Positions 55,111-62,891 of a stretch of 64,000 nucleotides of DNA are shown piece by piece. Both the position numbers and the translations under genes were made by a program. The notes beneath the pieces were generated by a model. It was given only the letters and a program-made list of their open reading frames with translations, was not told where the DNA came from and searched no databases. The stretch is taken from assembly GCA_015491865.1 (NCBI GenBank), contig WFVD01000018.1, forward strand, positions 1 to 64,000, written 5' to 3'. How positions within the stretch are numbered: the stretch's first letter is position 1; each line of letters opens with the position of its first letter. This DNA is from Gammaproteobacteria bacterium. GTDB taxonomy: Bacteria > Pseudomonadota > Gammaproteobacteria > SZUA-140.

Positions 55111-55352
55111 CTTTAAACTTCCTGTTTTATATTCCGGGTCACGATTTATAGGGGGGCATTGCATCTCTGCCTGTAGCGACCACTTCCTGGATATCATCAT
55201 ATTCTCATGAAGTTACGCGTGGCAAATTTTTTTGAGAGTGGCATACTAGGCGACGTTTGGCATACGCAATAACCACTATTTTAGTAATGCGAGCGGCTAA
55301 TGTTCACTCGCTTTTATTTTTATAAACATATTGAACAGGCAGGTCTTTTGGG

Positions 55353-56465
55353 ATGACGATGGAAAAAGGTGAGGTATCACATGAACATGGCAAAGCGAGT
55401 CCCATTGGCATCCTGATTACCAACCTGGGTACCCCTGATGCGCCGACGAGCGCGGCGCTGCGAAAATACCTGGGTGAATTTTTATGGGATTCACGGGTTG
55501 TTGAGATCCCGCGGCCGGTGTGGTGGCTGATTTTGCATGGCTTTGTGTTGCCTTTTCGCCCCAGACGTTCAGCAAAGAACTACCTGCGTATCTGGGATAA
55601 TGAAGGCTCTCCGCTGCTATTAACCGCGCAAAAACAGGCTGCGGCACTGCAGGCTTACCTGAATGATCAATTTCCTGGTCCGGTAGTCACGGCCCTTGGC
55701 ATGCGTTACGGCAACCCCTCAATAGAGTTCGCACTGGAAAAATTGCGTGAAGCCAATGTGCAGCGTCTATTAGTGTTTCCGCTCTATCCCCAATATTCGG
55801 CGGCGACAACGGCCTCTACCTTTGATGCCGTGGCTACGGTGTTTAATAAATGGCGCAGAATTCCGGAGATGCGCATGATTAACCAGTACCACGACGACCC
55901 TGACTATATTGGCGCATTGGCCAGTTCGATACGTGAACACTGGCAGCGCCACGGGCGCGAAGGGCGACTCTTGATGTCGTTCCACGGCATGCCGAAGCGC
56001 ACCCTGCTGGCGGGAGATCCCTACTATTGTCAGTGCCAAAAGACAGGACGGTTGATTGCTGAATGTCTTGAGCTGGCTGACGATGAGTGGTTTGTGAGTT
56101 TTCAGTCTCGCTTCGGCCGTGAAGAGTGGTTGCAGCCTTATACCGATAAGACGCTTAAAAAGTGGGCGAAAGAGGGGGTTAAGCGGGTCGATGTTATCTC
56201 TCCCGGTTTTTCGGCGGATTGTGTCGAGACACTTGAAGAGCTTGATCTGGAGAATCGTGAAGCGTTTATGGCCGCTGGTGGTGAAGAATATTTTTATATT
56301 CCGGCACTGAATGAGCGCGATGATCATATTCGCGCACTCGGTGAGCTTGTGTTGCGCCATACGCAGGGGTGGCCGGGCAGTGGCGATGAGTGGGATGGTG
56401 AAGAGGCAGCTCAGGCTCGTGAGCTGGGGCGGCAACGTGCATTAAAGCAGGGCGCCAAAGGCTAG
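55353..56465 (+). CDS. hemH: Ferrochelatase
   Basis: 370 residues. Inserts Fe2+ into protoporphyrin IX, the last step of haem synthesis. Signatures: ILITNLGTPDAP near the N-terminus, the catalytic His in LMSFHGMPKR (near residue 209), QSRFGREEWLQPYTD, and SPGFSADCVETLEE with the catalytic Glu. Membrane-associated through helices only. A Smr-domain gene is convergent 7 bp beyond. Confidence 0.96.
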   Translation: MTMEKGEVSHEHGKASPIGILITNLGTPDAPTSAALRKYLGEFLWDSRVVEIPRPVWWLILHGFVLPFRPRRSAKNYLRIWDNEGSPLLLTAQKQAAALQAYLNDQFPGPVVTALGMRYGNPSIEFALEKLREANVQRLLVFPLYPQYSAATTASTFDAVATVFNKWRRIPEMRMINQYHDDPDYIGALASSIREHWQRHGREGRLLMSFHGMPKRTLLAGDPYYCQCQKTGRLIAECLELADDEWFVSFQSRFGREEWLQPYTDKTLKKWAKEGVKRVDVISPGFSADCVETLEELDLENREAFMAAGGEEYFYIPALNERDDHIRALGELVLRHTQGWPGSGDEWDGEEAAQARELGRQRALKQGAKG

Positions 56466-56472
56466 CGCATTG

Positions 56473-57027
56473 TCAGCCCCGTTTTAGTAATAGATAGACT
56501 GCTCCAGTGCCACCATCCCTCGGTTGTGCCGAACAGAAGGCGAGCACCTCATCGATCTGTCGAAGCCAGCTGTTGAGACAGTTTTTTAATACAGGATGCC
56601 TGCCTGATGAGCCATGGCCCTTACCGTGGACGATGCGGGCGTAACGTGCGTGGTGAACATTGCATTCAGCGATGAACTCAAGCAGCGCCTGACGCGCCTC
56701 CGTGACAACCATGCCGTGCAGGTCAAGTTCCGCGCGGGTAATGAACTGGCCGCGGCGCAGCTTTTTAACCACGCGCTGCTGCAGCCCTGAGCGGCTGAAC
56801 AGCAGCTCATCAGCGGAGGTGACCGGCTTGACCCGGTACTCATCCGAGAGCAGATCTTCAGATGTTCGCCGCCTGTTTTGCTGCTGTGGCCTAAGCCGAG
56901 TGGATAAGGGGGGGTGATTGTGGTGGTGCACGGTGTTTTGCTGTTTTAATGGGCGAGCATCCGCGACGCTCTGGCGAAACAGCGTAAAGTCATCCTCCTC
57001 TGCGGGCTCTGCTTTCTTGTCGCTCAT
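56473..57027 (-). CDS. Smr-domain protein
   Basis: 184 residues from the ATG at 57027; the frame extends to 57045 but begins with TTG and lacks support. The C-terminal Smr domain has LDLHGMVVTEARQAL (about 98-112) and VHGKGHGSSGRHPVLKN. Smr domains nick DNA or RNA. Located between hemH and the tRNA-Asn; the precise role is unknown. Confidence 0.88.
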   Translation of the reverse strand: MSDKKAEPAEEDDFTLFRQSVADARPLKQQNTVHHHNHPPLSTRLRPQQQNRRRTSEDLLSDEYRVKPVTSADELLFSRSGLQQRVVKKLRRGQFITRAELDLHGMVVTEARQALLEFIAECNVHHARYARIVHGKGHGSSGRHPVLKNCLNSWLRQIDEVLAFCSAQPRDGGTGAVYLLLKRG

Positions 57028-57100
57028 ACGTAACGATTTCACCAAATCAGCGGGTTAGCAGGCTATTATATTGATAAGCTAAGAAAATTTCGAGATGCTA

Positions 57101-57129
57101 TTGACCAATGGGGGGTGCATGAGTAATAT
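57101..57129 (+). promoter_or_regulatory. Sigma-70 promoter of tRNA-Asn
   Basis: TTGACC (57101-57106) and TAATAT (57124-57129) with the ideal 17-bp spacer, followed by a GC-rich discriminator (AGCGCC), typical of stringently controlled stable-RNA promoters. Start of transcription near 57136, 15 bp before the tRNA. Confidence 0.75.
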
Positions 57130-57150
57130 AGCGCCTCAGCCAAATACTGA

Positions 57151-57226
57151 TCCCCGATAGCTCAGTTGGTAGAGCAGTTGACTGTTAATCAATTGGTCGG
57201 TGGTTCGAGTCCGCCTCGGGGAGCCA
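57151..57226 (+). tRNA. tRNA-Asn (anticodon GTT)
   Basis: 76-nt cloverleaf with encoded CCA. Acceptor arm TCCCCGA pairs with TCGGGGA. The anticodon stem GTTGA/TCAAT encloses the loop CTGTTAA with anticodon GTT (57184-57186). The T-loop GGTTCGAGTCC is standard. It has its own promoter at 57101 and a downstream terminator. Confidence 0.97.
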
Positions 57227-57231
57227 ATTCT

Positions 57232-57296
57232 AAATCATCCACTTCTGCGCCCCGGCCTGTGCTGGCACAGCAGAAGCAAGCGATGATTTCTGTTTT
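57232..57296 (+). terminator. Terminator downstream of tRNA-Asn
   Basis: AAATCATC (57232-57239) pairs with GATGATTT (57282-57289) around a second stem CTTCTGC (57242-57248)/GCAGAAG (57270-57276), followed by TGTTTT. A strong nested hairpin. Confidence 0.6.
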
Positions 57297-57311
57297 ATCT
57301 GATTGAAACAA

Positions 57312-57341
57312 TTCCACTGGTATTACATGCTTGGCTAATAT
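57312..57341 (+). promoter_or_regulatory. Putative promoter of the first channel gene
   Basis: TTCCAC (57312-57317) and TAATAT (57336-57341) with an 18-bp spacer. The -10 region and discriminator repeat the bases TAATATAGCGCC seen at the tRNA-Asn promoter. Confidence 0.4.
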
Positions 57342-57398
57342 AGCGCCGTGCTTCCTGGCGAGATAATTTATTGTGAATAGCGAAATGGAGTCATAACC

Positions 57399-58250
57399 AT
57401 GAATTCAGATGTGTCCGGCTGGCGAGAACATTTTGTTGTGATACGCAGCAATAAGCTTTTTGAGATGGTCGTAGTGACGATCATCATTCTCTCTGCCATG
57501 ATGATTGGTGCAACCACCTATGATATCGCCCCTCACTGGATGAACGTACTGAAGGGCTTTGATGTGGCGGTTACAATCTTTTTTCTGATAGAGCTGCTTA
57601 TTCGCATGGCCGCAGAACCCCGCCTGCGCGACTTCTTTAAAAAGGGGTGGAATATCTTCGATTTCATCATCGTCACCGCAAGTCTGATACCAATCGATGA
57701 GAGTGAGCTGGTGTTACTGGCACGGCTGTTGCGCATCTTCCGCATGTTGCGTCTGGTCTCCATGGTGCCGGAGATGCGGATCTTAATGGATGCACTGGTC
57801 AAGGCGATTCCGCGTATTGGCTATGTGGTCTTATTGATGTTTATTATTTTCTATATTTATGGTGCGATCGGCAGCTTCCTGTTTGAAAAGATTAACCCGG
57901 TGCTATGGGGTGATATTAGCATTGCGATGTTAACCCTGTTCCGTGTTGCAACCTTTGAGGACTGGACCGATGTGATGTATGAGACGATGGCCGTTTTTCC
58001 CTTTAGCTGGGCCTTTTACCTCTCGTTTATCTTTCTGACGGCGTTTGTTTTTCTCAATATGATGATCGGCGTCGTGCTGGATGTGATGCAGGAAGAGCAT
58101 GAAAAACATAATCGTGAAGAGGGTGAGGGCACCGCGGGAGACATCACCCAGATTAAGGAGCAGACTGAGGCGATGGAGCAGCGCATGGCGCGGATGGAGG
58201 TGATGCTGCAGCAGGTGGTGGCGCATAAAGGCGAGAAACCTGACACCTGA
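57399..58250 (+). CDS. Voltage-gated channel of the BacNav family with EDWTD filter
   Basis: 283 residues, six helices. S4 has four arginines spaced by three (LLARLLRIFRMLRLV, about 106-117). The pore loop between S5 and S6 reads TLFRVATFEDWTDVM (about 184-198); the corresponding NavAb motif is TLFQVMTLESWSM, so the positions lining the filter become acidic (E, D, D). S6 (FLNMMIGVVLDVM) is followed by a coiled-coil tail (IKEQTEAMEQRMARME). A homotetrameric inner-membrane channel is expected. The added acids match those of the engineered calcium-selective CavAb, so Ca2+ selectivity is predicted. A paralogue is at 60678. Confidence 0.88.
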   Translation: MNSDVSGWREHFVVIRSNKLFEMVVVTIIILSAMMIGATTYDIAPHWMNVLKGFDVAVTIFFLIELLIRMAAEPRLRDFFKKGWNIFDFIIVTASLIPIDESELVLLARLLRIFRMLRLVSMVPEMRILMDALVKAIPRIGYVVLLMFIIFYIYGAIGSFLFEKINPVLWGDISIAMLTLFRVATFEDWTDVMYETMAVFPFSWAFYLSFIFLTAFVFLNMMIGVVLDVMQEEHEKHNREEGEGTAGDITQIKEQTEAMEQRMARMEVMLQQVVAHKGEKPDT

Positions 58251-58312
58251 GAGAACCCTGAAGCCACCTCACTCTCAAGCAACCAAAAATTTTCGGAGCC
58301 CTCTTAAAACGG

Positions 58313-58987
58313 ATGATCGATAGCATAGAACAGCAGCAACGCCTGATCGATGGCTTCCCACTATTAATGGGTGCTTCTGCTCAGTTTCGTCAGGCTTTCT
58401 TTCGCAGCGCCACCTTGGTGCAGATTCCGGCGGGTCATACCATTGCATCGGAGGGGAGTGAGTGTGGCCAGTTGGCAGTAGTTTTTTCGGGCCGAGTGCG
58501 TGTCTACAAACTTGCCGAATCGGGGCGGGAGATCACACTTTATCGCATCAACAGTGGTGACAGTTGTGTATTAACGGCTTCATGTATCATGAGTGAAACC
58601 CCCTTTCCAGCGATTGCAGAAACAGAAACAGATGTTGAGGCGCTGGTTATTCCCTCTCGGCAGGCTTCTGAATGGGTGAGAGATTCAACCCCCTGGCGCA
58701 CCTTTATCTTTGGTTTGATCTCCAGGCGGTTGGCGGATGTGATTGCGTTACTGGAGAATGTGGCCTTTCATCGAATGGATGAGCGCATAGCGGCTTATTT
58801 AATCGCCATCGCATCACAGGGGCCGGTCGTGAATATTACACACCATGAAATCGCTTCTGATTTAGGCACGACTCGAGAGGTGGTGAGTCGAATTCTTAAG
58901 GAGTTTGAAGGTAAGGGGCTGGTGGTCGGGGCGCGTGGTAAGCTTACTATTATCGATCTGCCTGGCCTGCAGGCCTATTGCCGTTAA
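58313..58987 (+). CDS. Crp/Fnr-family transcriptional regulator
   Basis: 224 residues. Cyclic-nucleotide-binding barrel (about 20-140), dimer helix, and a Crp-type helix-turn-helix (VNITHHEIASDLGTTREVVSRILKEFEGKGLV, about 172-202). It lacks the FNR N-terminal Cys cluster, but two cysteines occur in the barrel (DSCVLTASCIMS, about 85-95), as in regulators adjacent to sulfur genes. The ligand is unknown. It may control the downstream DUF2892 and DUF442 genes. Confidence 0.9.
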   Translation: MIDSIEQQQRLIDGFPLLMGASAQFRQAFFRSATLVQIPAGHTIASEGSECGQLAVVFSGRVRVYKLAESGREITLYRINSGDSCVLTASCIMSETPFPAIAETETDVEALVIPSRQASEWVRDSTPWRTFIFGLISRRLADVIALLENVAFHRMDERIAAYLIAIASQGPVVNITHHEIASDLGTTREVVSRILKEFEGKGLVVGARGKLTIIDLPGLQAYCR

Positions 58988-59101
58988 TTGAGTTTGTAAA
59001 ATCGGTTTATTGTGGAGAAAGGTGTTTTAGTCACATACAGACCCCCTGGGTAATGTTCATTATAGTTGCGAGTCTAATCTAAACCGAAATGGAGCACTAT
59101 C

Positions 59102-59293
59102 ATGAATAAAAATGTTGGCGGAATCGACAGGGGAATCCGTATTGTAGCTGGAGTTGCTGCGATTGGCGCAGGTCTCTATTTTCAGAGTTGGTGGGGGGCG
59201 ATTGGTCTGGTGTTAATTGCGACCGCATTGATGAGTTGGTGTCCCCCTTATGCACTGCTTGGGATTAATACCTGTAAATCAAAAAATGGCTGA
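59102..59293 (+). CDS. DUF2892 small membrane protein (YgaP-tail-like)
   Basis: 63 residues in two hydrophobic helices with the DUF2892 signature MNKNVGGIDRGIRIVAGV and the C-terminal WCPPYALLGINTC. The fold is that of the C-terminal tail of the E. coli rhodanese YgaP. It lies next to a Crp/Fnr regulator and a DUF442 phosphatase-like gene, a combination seen near sulfide-handling genes. A possible membrane element for sulfane-sulfur metabolism. Confidence 0.88.
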   Translation: MNKNVGGIDRGIRIVAGVAAIGAGLYFQSWWGAIGLVLIATALMSWCPPYALLGINTCKSKNG

Positions 59294-59365
59294 GGGGCTG
59301 TGTAAACACCGTCATGACTGTTTGATGAATTTACTGTGTCAGAAGAAAAACGGGAGGCACTAAAT

Positions 59366-59899
59366 ATGTCAGCACTCTTTAAGACGCTGGCGGTTGTTTT
59401 CGCTCTGGCTTTTATGGCGGGATGCTCAACGTCGAGTGATTCTGTTGTTGTTGACCAAAGTGCCATTAAACAGCTGAAGATTAAAAACCTTAGTCACCCA
59501 GGAAAATTGATATATGCCAGTGGTCAGCCTACCCAGGATGAATTCCGAGGACTTGCGCAGGCGGGTATTAAGCATGTGATCAATCTTCGCCCAGCACAGG
59601 AGCAAGAGTGGAATGAAGCTGAGTTTGTTCAATCACTTGGCATGGAGTATCACTCACTGCCTGTTGCTGGTGCCGCTGGTATTACGACTGAAAATGCGGC
59701 ATCTTTAGCTGATATGATCGCTGCTGTTAACGGTGAGCCAGTGCTTGTGCACTGTTCAAGTAGCAATCGAGTGGGGGCGCTTATTGCTCTCGGTGAACGG
59801 ATGAAAGGCGCGCGCGTTGATGAGGCTATTGCCACAGGAAAAGCGTGGGGACTGACTCGTCTGGAATCCTTGGTAAGAGAAATTCCAGTCGCTCCCTGA
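59366..59899 (+). CDS. DUF442 / BLH-type phosphatase-like lipoprotein
   Basis: 177 residues from the ATG at 59366 (GGGAGG upstream); a frame from 59336 lacks a signal peptide at its start. Signal peptide and lipobox MSALFKTLAVVFALAFMAGC. The mature domain belongs to DUF442, the dual-specificity phosphatase-like N-terminal module of BLH sulfide dioxygenases. The active-site loop is VHCSSSNRVGA (C-x4-R, as in the family). It should sit in the periplasm. The two genes before it form a probable sulfide or persulfide stress module. Confidence 0.85.
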   Translation: MSALFKTLAVVFALAFMAGCSTSSDSVVVDQSAIKQLKIKNLSHPGKLIYASGQPTQDEFRGLAQAGIKHVINLRPAQEQEWNEAEFVQSLGMEYHSLPVAGAAGITTENAASLADMIAAVNGEPVLVHCSSSNRVGALIALGERMKGARVDEAIATGKAWGLTRLESLVREIPVAP

Positions 59900-59924
59900 T
59901 TATGTTGAAAAGTGCGACAGGGGC

Positions 59925-60578
59925 TTAAGGGGAGGGTGGTTCGCTCAGCCGTTGAGCCTCTTCCGCACTCAAATAGCGCCATGGTGCTGGCAACATCGCA
60001 GGCACCCGGCGTTGATACTCTTGGTATTGTCTGCCAAACTGAATAACCAGCTTTTGCTCTTCCAGTCGTGCGCCGATGATGAAATAAGCGCTGAGCATCA
60101 GGTTGGAGACCAGCGTGGTGCTCTCAATATCACGCGTCCACAAAATCACCAGCGCCAGTGAATACCACGGATGTCTGACAAAACGGTGCAGTGGTGAAAT
60201 TGTCAAGGCACCCTCATCATTGGTGCTGTTCTTTCTGTTACGCCACTGATGCGTGCCCATAAAAATAGAGATGTCGTAATAGCGTGTCGACCAGATAAAA
60301 GCAGCGACGGCAGCCAGCATGAGTGAGAGCACCGCGATCTTTGAAACGCCTGACCATGACCACAACAGCACCCCATCAATATGCTGCTCCAGGGCGAGAA
60401 TTGGAATCAGCAGCACTACCGCAAGGGTGTTGAATGCGATCCGATAGCGGTACATCTGTTGTGGCCAGCGCGCCCGAAACCACGCTTTGCAACGGAGTGA
60501 CGCCAGCAGCGAATGCAGTGCGCCATACGCAAGCCATGCAGCCGCAAGCCCGATTAACGCTATTAAATGCGGGGTCAT
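59925..60578 (-). CDS. Isoprenylcysteine methyltransferase-like (NnrU/PEMT) membrane protein
   Basis: 217 residues, about six hydrophobic segments. The C-terminal half carries the ICMT/PEMT SAM-binding signature RHPWYSLALV, EEQKLVIQFGRQYQEYQRRVP. The N-terminal third (GALHSLLASLRCKAWF) resembles NnrU/MddA-type proteins. Members methylate thiols, lipids or prenylcysteine; the substrate is not evident. Convergent with the DUF442 gene and divergent from the second channel. Confidence 0.8.
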   Translation of the reverse strand: MTPHLIALIGLAAAWLAYGALHSLLASLRCKAWFRARWPQQMYRYRIAFNTLAVVLLIPILALEQHIDGVLLWSWSGVSKIAVLSLMLAAVAAFIWSTRYYDISIFMGTHQWRNRKNSTNDEGALTISPLHRFVRHPWYSLALVILWTRDIESTTLVSNLMLSAYFIIGARLEEQKLVIQFGRQYQEYQRRVPAMLPAPWRYLSAEEAQRLSEPPSP

Positions 60579-60677
60579 ATTTGAGGCGCAGGCTCCATGG
60601 TCGAGTTCGATTCAGAAAAACGTCTATAATAGCCGCGATATCCAAACATTGTCGATCTGACTAAAAGGTGCCGCGAA

Positions 60678-61499
60678 GTGATTAGAGCATATTGCCAGAA
60701 AATTGCAGCCCACAAGGCGTTTGAGCGTTTTGTGGTAGCGGTGATCGTCATTAATGGTGTGATTCTGGGGCTTGAGACCTCGGCTGATATTTTTGCGCAA
60801 TATGGCGACCTGTTAATGCTGGGTAATCAGCTGGTGTTGGCGATCTTTATTCTGGAAGCGGCGATCAAAATCACAGCCGTCGCACCGCAGTGGAAGCGCT
60901 ATTTTGGTGATGGCTGGAACCTGTTCGATTTTAGTGTCGTGGTGCTGTCACTGATCCCATTTACTGGCGATCTTGCGATGGTGGCACGTCTGCTGCGCCT
61001 GCTGCGAGTACTGCGCCTGATCTCGGCAATTCCCGAATTACGCCTGATCGTCTCGACATTGATGCGCTCGATCCCCAGTATGGGCAATGTCCTGCTATTG
61101 ATGAGTATAATCTTCTATATCTATGCGGTGGCAGGCTATCACCTGTTTCATGCCCATGACCCAGAGCATTGGCGCACGCTGGGGGTCTCGTTATTGACGC
61201 TATTTCGTATTGTCACGCTCGAAGACTGGACCGATGTGATGTACACCGCGATGGAAATGCATCCATTGGCGTGGATCTATTTCGTTAGTTTTGTCATCAT
61301 GGGCACTTTCGTCATTATTAACCTCTTTATTGCGGTGGTGCTTAATAACCTGGATGAGGCGAAGGCTGAACGTCTGGAGCAGCTACAGCCACCTGTTTCG
61401 CGTGATGAGCTGTTGCGTGAGCTGCGCCAGACTCAGGAGTCGCTGGCGCGACTGCATCGACGTCTCGAGGCGCAGGACGAGAGGCGCCCGGACGGCTGA
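60678..61499 (+). CDS. Voltage-gated channel of the BacNav family with EDWTD filter (second copy)
   Basis: 273 residues, GTG start. S4 holds MVARLLRLLRVLRLISAIP, four arginines spaced by three. The pore loop is TLFRIVTLEDWTDVM (about 175-189). It is clearly paralogous to the channel at 57399, about 2.4 kb away, but has its own length and tail (ELRQTQESLARLHRRL). The filter again carries the acidic positions of CavAb. A likely homotetrameric inner-membrane cation channel. Confidence 0.88.
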   Translation: MIRAYCQKIAAHKAFERFVVAVIVINGVILGLETSADIFAQYGDLLMLGNQLVLAIFILEAAIKITAVAPQWKRYFGDGWNLFDFSVVVLSLIPFTGDLAMVARLLRLLRVLRLISAIPELRLIVSTLMRSIPSMGNVLLLMSIIFYIYAVAGYHLFHAHDPEHWRTLGVSLLTLFRIVTLEDWTDVMYTAMEMHPLAWIYFVSFVIMGTFVIINLFIAVVLNNLDEAKAERLEQLQPPVSRDELLRELRQTQESLARLHRRLEAQDERRPDG

Positions 61500-61580
61500 A
61501 TAAAGGAGCGTTGTCTCGTTGATGAAAAGATTTTTATGTTGGTTCTGTTTAGATAATTATTTTCCAAAGTGGGGGTTCGT

Positions 61581-61862
61581 ATGACAACAGCAAGTGCAAG
61601 GCATATATTGGTAGATAGCGAAGAGGAGTGCGAATCACTCAAGGCTCAGATTGAGTCGGGTGCAGCGTTTGAAGAGATCGCCAAAGACCATTCCAAATGT
61701 CCATCGGGTGGTCGTGGTGGTGACCTCGGCACATTTGGCCCGGGCCAGATGGTAAAAGAGTTTAATGATGTGGTCTTCAGCGAGGCGGTCGGTGTGGTGC
61801 ATGGCCCGATTCAGACGCAGTTTGGTTATCACCTGATTGAGGTCACGGAGCGTTCTGAGTAG
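61581..61862 (+). CDS. ppiC: PpiC-type parvulin peptidyl-prolyl isomerase
   Basis: 93 residues from the ATG at 61581 (GGGGG just upstream), equal to E. coli PpiC. Single parvulin domain: ARHILVDSEEECESLKAQIESG, HSKCPSGGRGGDLGTFGPGQMV, PIQTQFGYHLIEV. No signal peptide, so cytoplasmic. A strong hairpin terminator follows. Confidence 0.95.
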   Translation: MTTASARHILVDSEEECESLKAQIESGAAFEEIAKDHSKCPSGGRGGDLGTFGPGQMVKEFNDVVFSEAVGVVHGPIQTQFGYHLIEVTERSE

Positions 61863-61897
61863 TGGTTGATGGCGTGTGTTGATCACGTCTGGATCAT

Positions 61898-61935
61898 GCA
61901 GACAGCCACCGCTTCAACGGTGGCTGTCTGCTTTG
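61898..61935 (+). terminator. Rho-independent terminator after ppiC
   Basis: GCAGACAGCCACC (61898-61910) pairs perfectly over 13 bp with GGTGGCTGTCTGC (61919-61931), loop GCTTCAAC, then TTTGT. It lies 36 bp after the ppiC stop and before prmB. Confidence 0.75.
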
Positions 61936-61964
61936 TACAGTCATGCTTTGACAGGTTTGGATAG

Positions 61965-62891
61965 ATGCAGATAACAGATGAGATTGTGGCTTCACTCGCT
62001 AGCGCAGAGGCGTGGGTGCAGTGGGGCGGGGAGTACTTTGAGCAGCACGGTATCTACTTTGGCCACGGCACTGACAATGCGATTGATGAGGCCGCCTGGC
62101 TGGTGCTCCATGCGTTAGCGATGCCGCTTGACCTCTCTCTCAGTGAAGTGCCGCAACCGCTGGCCGAGCGGCAGCGACGCACCATCGCCACCCTCTTTCA
62201 GAAGCGTGTCGAGAGCCGCAAACCGGCAGCTTATCTCACCCACGAAGGGTGGTTCTGTGGTTTGCGGTTTTATGTCGATGAGCGGGTGCTGGTACCGCGT
62301 TCACCGATTGGTGAGCTGATCGTGAAGAGCTTTGCACCGTGGTGGCCCGCTCAACGTCCGGTGGGACGGGTGCTGGATATCGGCACCGGTAGCGGCTGCA
62401 TCGCGATCGCCTGTGCCCATGCTTTTCCCGATGCGGTGGTCGATGCGGCCGATATCTCGCCCGATGCGTTAGCGGTGACAAAGCGTAATATCGAACTGCA
62501 TAAGCTGGCAGGGCGTGTGAACGCCGTTGAGTCCGACCTCTTTAGTGCGCTGCAGGGGGAACGTTACGACATCATCGTCAGCAACCCACCCTATGTCGAT
62601 GCTGACGATATCGCCTCGATGCCACAGGAGTTCCATCACGAGCCTCAACTGGGGCTGGTTGCCGGTGAAGACGGGCTCGATTTTGCAATTCGCATATTGC
62701 AGGATGCGCCGCACCATCTCAGCGAAGATGGCATTCTGATTGTCGAAGTGGGTAATAGTGATGCAGCACTGGTGCGGCGTTTTCCAACAGTCCCTTTTAT
62801 CTGGCTGGCATTTGAATATGGCGGCCACGGCGTCTTTCTGTTAACGGCGCGTGAACTGGCCGAATATCAGCCGCTCTTCCTTAACGCGTGA
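61965..62891 (+). CDS. prmB: 50S ribosomal protein L3 N5-glutamine methyltransferase
   Basis: 308 residues. Methylates Gln150 of L3. The SAM-binding motif is VLDIGTGSGCIAIA (near residue 136), and the glutamine-methyltransferase motif NPPY is in VSNPPYVDADD (near residue 206). The position and length fit PrmB better than PrmC. The stop overlaps the start of the following MFS gene (GTGA). Confidence 0.94.
   Translation: MQITDEIVASLASAEAWVQWGGEYFEQHGIYFGHGTDNAIDEAAWLVLHALAMPLDLSLSEVPQPLAERQRRTIATLFQKRVESRKPAAYLTHEGWFCGLRFYVDERVLVPRSPIGELIVKSFAPWWPAQRPVGRVLDIGTGSGCIAIACAHAFPDAVVDAADISPDALAVTKRNIELHKLAGRVNAVESDLFSALQGERYDIIVSNPPYVDADDIASMPQEFHHEPQLGLVAGEDGLDFAIRILQDAPHHLSEDGILIVEVGNSDAALVRRFPTVPFIWLAFEYGGHGVFLLTARELAEYQPLFLNA

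Noticed and set aside
55111-55200. 30-residue N-terminal extension of the HDOD protein
   Set aside because: ATG 55110 has a good ribosome site at the right distance; the extension does not.
55770-56435. 221-residue antisense frame over hemH
   Set aside because: Shadow of hemH with no independent evidence.
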